Origin: Colimorpha sp964483145
GTDB lineage: Bacteria > Bacteroidota > Bacteroidia > Bacteroidales > P3
DNA: 44,232 nt
Direction: 5' to 3'
Assembly: GCA_964483145.1 (NCBI GenBank)
Contig: CAZAAK010000006.1
Location: forward strand, 1-44,232
Each line of letters starts with the position of its first letter. Position 1 is the stretch's first letter. A program made the translations under genes and the position numbers. Shown here in pieces: positions 16,226 to 23,455 of this stretch. Under the pieces are notes generated by a model, which saw nothing but the letters and a program-made list of their open reading frames with translations, did no database searches and had not been told where the DNA came from.

Positions 16226-18400
16226 TTATCTCACGATGTCCAACTCCGAAATTAGGTTCTGGGCGTTGGCAAATTTGTCGATGACAAAGAGCATGTAGCG
16301 GGTGTCGAGGCAGATGCAACGCTGCAGATTTTGCTCAAAGTCGATGTCGCCCGACATGGACTCGCCGTTGCCGTCAAAAGCCAAGCCAATGAGGTTGCCG
16401 TAGGCATCAAGGACGGGGGACCCGCTGTTGCCGCCGGTGATGTCGTTATTGGTGATAAAGCAGGTAGGCAACTTGCCTTCGGCATTGGTGTAGGAGCCGA
16501 AATCACGGGCATTGTAGAGCTCCTTGAGCCGGTCGGGCACGAGGAATTCGGTGCTACTAGTGTCCTCCTTCTGCATCACGCCGTCTAGGGTAGTGTAGTA
16601 GTGGTAGGTAACGCCGTCGCGGGGGTCGTATTCCTTAACATTGCCATAGGAGAGGCGCAGGGTGCTGTTGGCATCGGGGTAGACAAGCTTGCGGCCGGAG
16701 TTGATTCGCAGCAGGCCGTCCACAAAGTCGCGTTTGCCTTTGCGCATGTTGTATTGGCTGTCGGCAGGCAACATTTGGTAGATCTCGCGGTCCTTGGCAA
16801 GGATCTCGGTACCGTATTTGTACATCTCGTCGCGCTCAAGAACCTTTAGGCTGGGGTTTTTGAGAAATTGATCAAAGGACTCCTCGTTGGCCATAAACGA
16901 CTGGTCGAAAATGTGGTTGACTAGCGCCACAAAGTCGCCTTTATAGCGGCGGTCGGCTGTCTTGAGGCAGTCGGGGGTGTATTTGATGTCGATGTGCTGA
17001 TAGGTGTATTCCATCATGGCAGCCATAACAGCTTTCTCAACATTCTCGTCGTAGTCCTTATAGAACTTGGCGGCATCCTTTTTGAGCGCAGCTAGCTTGG
17101 CGTCCCGTTGCTCGGGGTTCTCCTCGGCAAGCATGTCCTTGATGCTGTTGCCAAAAAGAACGGCTTGGTAGAGCATTTCGGGCCCTTCAAGCAAGCCCTC
17201 TTCGATGTAGAGAGTGGCCTTTTGAATGTCGCGGCCCTCGGCATAACTGCTCTTCAACAGGCCAAGTGCCTTGCGGTATTTGGGGTCCTTGTCAAGGGCC
17301 CAATCGTAGTATTCCTGCTCGATGTCCTTCTTTACCTGCATGGTGTTGAGCGTGTAAAGGGCGTTGTTCTGCTCGATGCTGTATTTCCAGTAGTTGGAGC
17401 AATTGGCATATTTGGAGGCGTATTTGATGCGGATGGCTTGGTCGTCGTTCATCATCTGGCGTAGGATACCAATCTTGACGGTGCGGATGTTGTAGCGGAT
17501 GGGGTTGTCCACCTGCATGGTCTGCTCGAGGCCGTAAGAGGTGAGGAAGCGGTCGGTGGAGCCGGGGAAGCCTAGCGTCATGGCATAGTCGCCGGCTTTG
17601 ACTTGACGGGCACTGACCGGGAGGTGGTGCTTGGGCTTGAGAGGGATATTCTCCTTGGCATAACCGGCGGGTTTGCCATTGGGAGAGGTGTAGATGCGGA
17701 ACATGGAAAAATCGCAGGTGTGCCGAGGCCAAGACCAGTTGTCGGTGTCGCCGCCGAACTTGCCCATAGCGGACGGGGGCGCACCTACAAGGCGGACATC
17801 TTTGTAGATGGTGTAGATGAAAAGAAAATATTGGTTGCCCTCAAACATCGACTGGATGATGCCATCGTATTCGTCGCTCTCGCCAACGGCCTCGTTGATG
17901 ATGCGCACGCCCACATTGCGCACGGCCTTGGCTCGGTCGGCCTCGCTCATGTCGTCGCTAAGGCATTCAAGCACGCGGGAGGTGACGTCTTCCATGCGCA
18001 CAAGCACCGAGGCGGTCAAGCCCGGACAGGGAAGCTCCTGCGCCATGTTGTAAGCCCAAAAGCCATCGCGCAGGTAGTCGTGACCCACGGTGGAGTGCTC
18101 CTGCAACTGACCGTATCCGCAGTGGTAGTTGGTGGTCATCAGACCCTTGCTGCTGATGATTTCGCCCGTGCAGAAGTGGCTGAATGGGTAGCTCTCATTG
18201 CCCAAGCCCACAACGGCGTCCTTGATGCAGTTTTGGTTGATACTGTAGATGTCGTCGGGGGAGAGTTTCAGGCCGGCTTTCTGCATGTCGGCATAGTTCT
18301 TGCCGATAAGCGAAAGAAGCCACATGCCTTCGTCGGCACGGCTGGCTACGGGGGCCAGAATCGAAAGGGCCAGCGTCAGAGAAAGTATGAATCTTTTCAT
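16226..18400 (-). CDS. S46-family dipeptidyl-peptidase, DPP7 type
   Basis: Exported serine peptidase (724 residues) that removes N-terminal dipeptides in the periplasm and supports peptide use. A signal peptide (about 1-22) is followed by DEGMW, the conserved mature N terminus of the S46 family. The catalytic His is H93 in TTNYHCGY, and the catalytic Ser is in GGNSGSPVLD near residue 660. The specificity position after the Ser reads FDGN: Gly there is typical of DPP7 (hydrophobic P1), whereas DPP11 has Arg (acidic P1), from remembered Porphyromonas numbering. Single gene with its own promoter. Confidence 0.95.
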   Translation of the reverse strand: MKRFILSLTLALSILAPVASRADEGMWLLSLIGKNYADMQKAGLKLSPDDIYSINQNCIKDAVVGLGNESYPFSHFCTGEIISSKGLMTTNYHCGYGQLQEHSTVGHDYLRDGFWAYNMAQELPCPGLTASVLVRMEDVTSRVLECLSDDMSEADRAKAVRNVGVRIINEAVGESDEYDGIIQSMFEGNQYFLFIYTIYKDVRLVGAPPSAMGKFGGDTDNWSWPRHTCDFSMFRIYTSPNGKPAGYAKENIPLKPKHHLPVSARQVKAGDYAMTLGFPGSTDRFLTSYGLEQTMQVDNPIRYNIRTVKIGILRQMMNDDQAIRIKYASKYANCSNYWKYSIEQNNALYTLNTMQVKKDIEQEYYDWALDKDPKYRKALGLLKSSYAEGRDIQKATLYIEEGLLEGPEMLYQAVLFGNSIKDMLAEENPEQRDAKLAALKKDAAKFYKDYDENVEKAVMAAMMEYTYQHIDIKYTPDCLKTADRRYKGDFVALVNHIFDQSFMANEESFDQFLKNPSLKVLERDEMYKYGTEILAKDREIYQMLPADSQYNMRKGKRDFVDGLLRINSGRKLVYPDANSTLRLSYGNVKEYDPRDGVTYHYYTTLDGVMQKEDTSSTEFLVPDRLKELYNARDFGSYTNAEGKLPTCFITNNDITGGNSGSPVLDAYGNLIGLAFDGNGESMSGDIDFEQNLQRCICLDTRYMLFVIDKFANAQNLISELDIVR

Positions 18401-18447
18401 GCTACTATTAATATGTTTTTATCCTTAAAATACTTTTTTTGCGGGTG

Positions 18448-18455
18448 CAAAGGTA
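18448..18455 (-). promoter_or_regulatory. -7 promoter element (TACCTTTG) of the DPP7 gene
   Basis: Minus strand TACCTTTG followed by CACCCGC, about 48 bases upstream of the peptidase ATG. The extended string TTTGCACCCGC is identical to that of the rnhA and tRNA-Leu promoters. Confidence 0.7.
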
Positions 18456-18492
18456 CAACTTTTTTTCCAATTACAGAATTTTTCCTCTTTCG

Positions 18493-18715
18493 CCTAGGCG
18501 ATAGAGGGGCTTTGGGTTGGGTGATAGAGATGTTTTGGGTTGGGTGATAGAAGGTTTTTGGTTGGGCAAAAGAGGGTTTCCTGTTGAGGAATGAATGGTT
18601 TTTGATTGAGCGCTAGAGATGTTTTGGTTGGGTGAAGGAGTGCTTTTGGTTGAGAAAAGGAGTGCTTTCGGTTGAGCACTAGAGATGTTTTTGGTCGAGA
18701 AATGGAAGGGTAGGA
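18493..18715. repeat. ten-unit degenerate 22/23-bp tandem repeat
   Basis: Units begin at 18493, 18516, 18539, 18561, 18583, 18605, 18627, 18649, 18671 and 18694. The approximate consensus is GTTGGGTGATAGAGATGTTTTG. The units differ from each other by several bases but keep the period closely. The length is not a multiple of three and no reading frame with a start covers it convincingly, so it is treated as non-coding. It lies between the DPP7 promoter and the dcw cluster. Confidence 0.85.
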
Positions 18716-19010
18716 ACGAGGAAGGTTTGTTAACTTTCGATTGTGGATTTCGGCTGCGGTTATCAACAATTCGGTGTCGAAAAAATTCATTTTCAGGTAT
18801 TATTGGGGGAAACTTCCTCGGCAAAAACCATCCCCCAGTAAAAGCTATTTCTGTATTTTTGGCAAAAGACCATCCCCGCAAAAGGAAGGTCCTCCCCCAC
18901 AAGAGCCCTTCCCAGAGGGGGGAGGATGTTCCTGTAAAAAGTCCTTTCTCGTGGGGGGGGCGTTGCCCGCTACCAACGCATCCGACCCTCAATCCAACTC
19001 CGCGGCTATC
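18716..19010. other. gene-free stretch with short C- and G-rich repeats
   Basis: No gene is supportable here. Two partly similar blocks start GGCAAAAACCATCCCCC (near 18820) and GGCAAAAGACCATCCCC (near 18860). A CCTCCCCC...GGGGGGAGG inverted pair (about 18890-18925) could form a hairpin. Base composition swings from A-rich to long C and G runs. Confidence 0.4.
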
Positions 19011-19065
19011 GGTAGGGCGCAGGTGGGGTATAGGTAGGGAGAGGGTGGGGTATAGGTAGGCTCGT
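19011..19065 (+). repeat. five 11-bp tandem units GGTRGGGnnnn
   Basis: Five consecutive units start at 19011, 19022, 19033, 19044 and 19055: GGTAGGGCGCA, GGTGGGGTATA, GGTAGGGAGAG, GGTGGGGTATA and GGTAGGCTCGT. TGGG-type direct repeats with a helical period resemble the boxes bound by MraZ in other bacteria, but these lie about 370 bases before mraZ and 340 bases before its likely promoter. They run without a gap, in the same 11-bp phase, into the T-rich array that follows. Confidence 0.85.
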
Positions 19066-19187
19066 CTTTTTGTTTACCTTTTGTTTACCTTTCTTTTACT
19101 CTTTATTTACTCTTTATTTACCTAACCTAAACAAAAGGTAAAAGAAATGTAAAAGAAATGTAAACAAAAGGTAAACAAAAAGACGAG
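19061..19187. repeat. 127-bp imperfect inverted repeat made of 11-bp units
   Basis: The outer 28 bases of each arm are exactly complementary (19061-19088 and 19160-19187); further in, the match is partial. From 19066 to 19186 the sequence divides into eleven 11-bp units: five like CTTTTTGTTTA / CTCTTTATTTA, a central CCTAACCTAAA, then five like CAAAAGGTAAA / AGAAATGTAAA. Each arm is therefore both a tandem repeat in phase with the DNA helix and half of a palindrome. It contains no gene. It could form a cruciform or a long hairpin, or bind a protein cooperatively along one face. Confidence 0.9.
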
Positions 19188-19437
19188 GTTTCCCTTGACG
19201 CACCCATATGTTACCGATGTTTCTTCCACTGCCATTGCAGAGCCTCGGCATGCACCTACCTAGGGATTGCAGAGGTGGCGCCCTGTGCTAGAAAAAATCT
19301 GCCGCGGTGAAACTTTTTGTGGTTTTTTGCGTATACTTGGATGAGAAGAAATGGGAGTAAATAACTTTTTTTGGTAGAAAATGGCAATTATTGGAAAAAT
19401 AGTTGTACCTTTACAGTCTGAACGATAATATATAAAA
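19188..19437 (+). promoter_or_regulatory. mraZ leader and -7-like element (TACCTTTA at 19406-19413)
   Basis: TACCTTTA matches TAnnTTTG at seven of eight positions and is followed by CA, about 25 bases before the mraZ ATG, so transcription of the dcw cluster probably starts near 19420. No -33 TTTG is at the standard distance. I found only one TGGGA near the promoter, so no clear MraZ operator there. The rest of the stretch shows no gene. Confidence 0.5.
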
Positions 19438-19911
19438 ATGTCCTTAATACTTGGTACTGAATACTGTAAGATAGATTCGAACGGTCGATTCAAGTTCCCG
19501 ATTGCTTTCAAAAAGCAGTTGGAGACTTCGGATTCGCGTTTTGTAATCCGTCAAGGGTTCACTGCCGAGTGTTTGGAGTTGTGGACATACGACAGTTTTC
19601 AGATAGAAGTGCAGATGTTGAGCAAAAAGTTAAACGACTTCAACATTAGAGACCGACAGATTATGCGTCAGCTGACTCGGGCCAACATCGTTGAGCTAGA
19701 CAGCAACGATCGCCTGATGGTGCCCCCCGAGCGCAAGTCGGTTTTGGGGGAGGCCAAGGAGATAGTGTTGCAGAGTACCGGCAAGTGCATCGAAATCTGG
19801 GAACGTAGTGCCTACGACAAGATGAACGATGAAATTGCCGACTTGGCGTCGATAGTTGACCAAAGACTGGGGGAGTTGCATGAACTACCATTTGCCGGTG
19901 ATGCTGAATGA
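19438..19911 (+). CDS. mraZ: MraZ, transcriptional regulator of the dcw cluster
   Basis: DNA-binding protein of 157 residues formed from two AbrB-like repeats, which assembles into rings and regulates its own operon in other bacteria. The first repeat contains DSNGRFKFPIAFKKQL, equal to the family DxKGRxxxPxxxR block. The second contains LDSNDRLMVPPERKSVL. Length and position as first gene of the cluster are standard. The last 32 bases overlap the start of rsmH in another frame, suggesting coupled translation. The unusual 11-bp repeat array lies upstream. Confidence 0.96.
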   Translation: MSLILGTEYCKIDSNGRFKFPIAFKKQLETSDSRFVIRQGFTAECLELWTYDSFQIEVQMLSKKLNDFNIRDRQIMRQLTRANIVELDSNDRLMVPPERKSVLGEAKEIVLQSTGKCIEIWERSAYDKMNDEIADLASIVDQRLGELHELPFAGDAE

Positions 19912-20779
19912 ATGCATCGAGGGTTTGAACATTCGTCCTGAGGGGACTTATGTGGACGCCACTTTCGGAGGTGGCGGGCACTCGCGTGCCATAATGGACC
20001 GATTGGGTCCGGAGGGCCGTCTGATAGGATTCGACCAGGATGAGGATGCCTTGGCGAATGCTTTGGAGGACAGCCGTTTTGTGCTGATTCACGAAAATTT
20101 CCGTTACCTCAAGAGCTATTTGCGACTGCATGCCGTGCGGGAGATTGACGGTTTGCTAGCCGATTTGGGAGTTTCGTCGCATCAATTCGATGTGGCGGAC
20201 CGTGGGTTCTCCACCCGCTTTGACGGAGAGCTGGATCTGAGGATGGACCGCCGTCAGGAACTCACTGCCAAAGAGTTGGTCAACAGTGCCGATGAACAGG
20301 AACTCGCCCGTCTGTTGCGCCTTTATGGGGAATTGCCCAATGCCGGCCCGATGGCCAAGGCAATATGCAGGGCTCGTGCCGATAAGGCTATTGAGACCAC
20401 TTTCGAGTTGCGTCAGGCAGTGAGTCGGCATCTGCCCAAGGGAATGGAAAACAAATATTTGGCCATGCTTTTTCAGGCATTGAGGATTGAGGTTAACGGT
20501 GAGTTGGAGGCTTTGCAGGCTATGTTGCAGCAGGCGGTGGAGATTCTAAAGCCGGGCGGAAGGTTGGTGGTGATGTCGTACCATTCGCTGGAGGATCGCT
20601 TGGTGAAGAATTTTTTCAGAACTGGCAATTTCGAGGGAAATCTGCAGAAGGATTTCTACGGCAACCCGATAGTGCCCCTAAATCCGGTGAGGCGGAAACC
20701 TATTACTGCCGGTGAGGCGGAGCTACAGCAAAACAGCCGCTCGCGTAGTGCCAAACTGCGCATAGCGGAGAAATTATAA
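19880..20779 (+). CDS. rsmH: 16S rRNA (cytosine(1402)-N4)-methyltransferase RsmH
   Basis: SAM-dependent enzyme (299 residues) that methylates C1402 of 16S rRNA in the ribosomal P site. Signatures are HLPVMLNECIEGL at the N terminus, the SAM-binding DATFGGGGHSRAI, the DLGVSSHQFDVADRGFSTR block and the C-terminal VVMSYHSLEDRLVKNFF motif. I used the ATG at 19880, which begins directly at the conserved MNYHLPVML; an upstream in-frame ATG at 19856 lies deeper inside mraZ and adds unconserved residues. Confidence 0.97.
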   Translation: MNYHLPVMLNECIEGLNIRPEGTYVDATFGGGGHSRAIMDRLGPEGRLIGFDQDEDALANALEDSRFVLIHENFRYLKSYLRLHAVREIDGLLADLGVSSHQFDVADRGFSTRFDGELDLRMDRRQELTAKELVNSADEQELARLLRLYGELPNAGPMAKAICRARADKAIETTFELRQAVSRHLPKGMENKYLAMLFQALRIEVNGELEALQAMLQQAVEILKPGGRLVVMSYHSLEDRLVKNFFRTGNFEGNLQKDFYGNPIVPLNPVRRKPITAGEAELQQNSRSRSAKLRIAEKL

Positions 20780-20797
20780 CCACTAGAGAGAATACCG

Positions 20798-21160
20798 ATG
20801 GACGGACATAGCACAGCACAGCAACCTCAGCAGACTGACCAACAGCCCAAAGCGAAAAAAAAGCGCAATTGGGTGTTGAGTTTCTTTGGCGGCGAAGTGT
20901 TGCAGAGCAAATTTGTGTTGCGCCAAAAATGGTTGATACTGTTGATTTGCGTTTTTGCGCTACTGTTGGTATACAACCGCTATCGGGTGGAGGACTTGAC
21001 CAAGGCCAAGATAGAGGCCCAAGACCGCATTGATTTTTTGCGTGAGAGCCGTATCGAACTGCAAAAACGCTATCAGGAAGCCGTCAAGATTTCCCGAATA
21101 GCCGAGATGTTGGACTCTACGGGGGTGGGCATTACTGCCGGCCCGCCATTTGAGATATAG
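20798..21160 (+). CDS. ftsL: FtsL-like cell division protein
   Basis: Bitopic membrane protein of 120 residues: a polar, Gln/Lys-rich cytoplasmic region (1 to about 43), one transmembrane helix (about 46-64, LILLICVFALLLVYN) and a periplasmic coiled-coil-like part (RVEDLTKAKIEAQDRIDFLR). This is the FtsL layout, and it lies between rsmH and ftsI exactly where ftsL is found in dcw clusters. Sequence conservation in the family is low, so position and topology carry the call. FtsL links the FtsQ complex to the FtsW-FtsI synthase. Confidence 0.85.
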   Translation: MDGHSTAQQPQQTDQQPKAKKKRNWVLSFFGGEVLQSKFVLRQKWLILLICVFALLLVYNRYRVEDLTKAKIEAQDRIDFLRESRIELQKRYQEAVKISRIAEMLDSTGVGITAGPPFEI

Positions 21161-21215
21161 GTGAGGGTATTTTCTTTCGGCTGTGGGAGGAAACCTGTGG
21201 GGGTGAGCCGACTTA

Positions 21216-23444
21216 TTGAAAAACAGAAAAAAAATTACATTGGAAGAGAAACAACATAACAAGGGTTTATTTGTCAAGATGCTTGTGCTGTGGTTGCTGC
21301 TGTCGGTAGGAGGCGGAGTGGCGATGCTTTTATCCACCCTCAAGACCCAAGTGGCGGAGGGTGATGACTGGCGCAAAAGGGCCCAACGGCGCGAGGTCAC
21401 CGAGCGCATCGAGCCAGCGCGTCGGGGTACAATCTTCTCTTCCGATGGCAAGGTGTTGGCTACTACCGTGCCGGTGTGTGACCTTTGCCTGGACTTGGGC
21501 AGATGGCCCAAAAAGGACAGCCGAGGAGCCATCGTGGTAAAGAACGGCGAGGTGGTGATGGAAAGTTGCATTACCAACGATTCGGCTTTCCGTGCCAACC
21601 TTGGCACGGTGTGCAAGATACTGCACGAGCAGTTCCCCAGCAAGTCGGAGGGCTATTACCGCGACCGTATCATGAAAGAGTACCTAAAACCGAGGCCCAG
21701 CCGCTGCCTTTATGTGGAGCGCCGCGTGCCTTACTCGCAGTGGGCTGCCATCCGCAATTTGGATGGTTGGAGCCGTTGCGTGGTGACCAAAACTGCCGAT
21801 GGCAGCGTGGCGGGATATGTGCGGGCTCACATCTACGGCAACCTTGGAGAGAATACGATAGGGTTGCACTTCAAGACTGCGCGAAAGGAGGGATATACCG
21901 GTTTGGAGGGTTGCTACGACTCGGTGTTGCGCGGGCGTGACGGGATTTACAAATGTCGTCGCCTTACACGTAGCACTTGGTTGCCAGAAGAGGAGGTGGG
22001 GGAGTATGTCCCCGACATGGACTCTACCTTGAAGCAACGCCGTGTGGACGGCAAAAGCATTATCTCCACTCTCGATACCCGCTATCAGGACATAGCGGAG
22101 GACGCTTTGCGCAAGTCGATGAACCAATACGGCGGGCTTCGAGGTTGCGCCATCCTTATGGAAGTGTCGACAGGTTATGTGTTGGCTTGCAGTAGCCTCA
22201 CCCGCGACAGCAGCGGAAAACTTTCCGAGAACCTTTGGAGCAATGTGGCTGTGAGCGACCATTACGAGCCGGGTTCCACTTTCAAGACGGTGGTAATGAC
22301 GGCTATGCTCAACGACAAGAAGATAGCGCTTGACACAACCAAGCGCGTACGTGCTGGCGGCATCAAGCGCTATAGCTCCAGTAGCGGTGAAATCAGCGAT
22401 GGTCATGGCTATGCCACCGATACGACCAATTTGGCTGGGGTATTGGCCAAGTCGTCGAATGTGGGTATGTGCGAATTGGCGTGGGAGTATTACCGCAACC
22501 GTCGCAAAGACTTGAAAAAAGGCATACAGGAGATTTTCCCCTTTGGCAAGATGCACCCCGACTTGAGTGTGAATGAGACCAACACTGGAGTTGTGGAACT
22601 TAATTCCGACCGCGACTTTCTGAATCTCAGCTACGGTTATTCTGCCACAGTAACTCCGCTGCAGATAATTACCTTTTATAACGCTATAGCCAACGGAGGC
22701 CGTATGATGAAGCCACTTTTCTGCCGTCAGATACTGGACGGTCGCCGCCAGTCGGAAATCGAGCCTGTGGTGCTGAATGAGCACATCTGTAGCGAGGAAA
22801 CCGCCAAGCAATTGCGTCAGATGCTGGTGGGCGTGGTGGAGCACGGCACGGGCAATATCATCTACAACCCGGCCTACAGCATAGGCGGCAAGACGGGTAC
22901 AACCGAAAATATTGGCAACCGTAGTATCAAGAACTCCTCCTTTGTGGGATTCTTCCCCGCCGACAATCCCCGTTACACTTGCTTGGTGCTAGTGGAGCAG
23001 ACCAGCATTTCCGGTCGTTATGCTGCCGCTCCGGTGTTTAAGCAGATAACCGACTGCGTGATGGCTTTCGACAGCGAGCTAGGCAGTGTGCGCTTGCAGG
23101 ATTCGGGGCGTGTGGCACACCCGGTGATGGCCAAAGGCAACGAGAAACAGCTAGCCGAAACATACCGCCTGTTGGGGATTCCGTTCAGCGTTGCAGACAC
23201 AGTGCATCCATTCACTGGATGGGCGATTTATGACAATGGACAGGAGTGTTACAAACATTACACCGTGCCCGTAGGTGTGATGCCGGATTGCTCCGGCATG
23301 ACTATCCGTGATGCCATCAAACTGCTACGCAGTATGGGGATGAAGGTACGTTTCAGCGGGCAGGGCAAGGTAGCAAGCCAACGCCCCGAGGCCCGCACCC
23401 GAGTGAAGAAAGGAACGACTGTAATGCTAGAACTTAAACCGTGA
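21216..23444 (+). CDS. ftsI: FtsI / penicillin-binding protein 3 with C-terminal PASTA domain
   Basis: Septal peptidoglycan transpeptidase of 742 residues. One N-terminal membrane helix (about 24-42, MLVLWLLLSVGGGVAMLL) anchors a dimerisation domain and the transpeptidase domain. Active-site motifs: STFK in EPGSTFKT (about residue 352), SSN in AKSSNVGM (about 411) and KTG in GGKTGTT (about 556). Residues about 680-742 form one PASTA domain (MPDCSGMTIRDAIKLLRSMG). The start appears to be TTG at 21216; the first ATG (21279) would cut the cytoplasmic tail just before the helix. An inverted repeat TCGGCT/AGCCGA (21177-21211) lies just before the start. Confidence 0.95.
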   Translation: MKNRKKITLEEKQHNKGLFVKMLVLWLLLSVGGGVAMLLSTLKTQVAEGDDWRKRAQRREVTERIEPARRGTIFSSDGKVLATTVPVCDLCLDLGRWPKKDSRGAIVVKNGEVVMESCITNDSAFRANLGTVCKILHEQFPSKSEGYYRDRIMKEYLKPRPSRCLYVERRVPYSQWAAIRNLDGWSRCVVTKTADGSVAGYVRAHIYGNLGENTIGLHFKTARKEGYTGLEGCYDSVLRGRDGIYKCRRLTRSTWLPEEEVGEYVPDMDSTLKQRRVDGKSIISTLDTRYQDIAEDALRKSMNQYGGLRGCAILMEVSTGYVLACSSLTRDSSGKLSENLWSNVAVSDHYEPGSTFKTVVMTAMLNDKKIALDTTKRVRAGGIKRYSSSSGEISDGHGYATDTTNLAGVLAKSSNVGMCELAWEYYRNRRKDLKKGIQEIFPFGKMHPDLSVNETNTGVVELNSDRDFLNLSYGYSATVTPLQIITFYNAIANGGRMMKPLFCRQILDGRRQSEIEPVVLNEHICSEETAKQLRQMLVGVVEHGTGNIIYNPAYSIGGKTGTTENIGNRSIKNSSFVGFFPADNPRYTCLVLVEQTSISGRYAAAPVFKQITDCVMAFDSELGSVRLQDSGRVAHPVMAKGNEKQLAETYRLLGIPFSVADTVHPFTGWAIYDNGQECYKHYTVPVGVMPDCSGMTIRDAIKLLRSMGMKVRFSGQGKVASQRPEARTRVKKGTTVMLELKP

Positions 23445-23455
23445 CAATACATTAT

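Noticed and set aside
17603..18547. 314-codon frame on the plus strand
   Set aside because: It lies opposite the DPP7 gene; the low-complexity Val/Ala/His/Gly text is typical of a shadow frame.
18493..18715. CRISPR array
   Set aside because: Units follow each other without unique spacers and differ from each other; no cas genes. It is a degenerate tandem repeat.
19061..19187. rho-independent terminator or IS end
   Set aside because: Arms are internal 11-bp tandem repeats with weak A/T pairing, no transposase gene or target duplication is nearby, and no transcript clearly ends here.
21684..22844. 386-codon frame on the minus strand
   Set aside because: Opposite ftsI, whose active-site motifs are intact; no recognisable domain and His/Thr-rich text.
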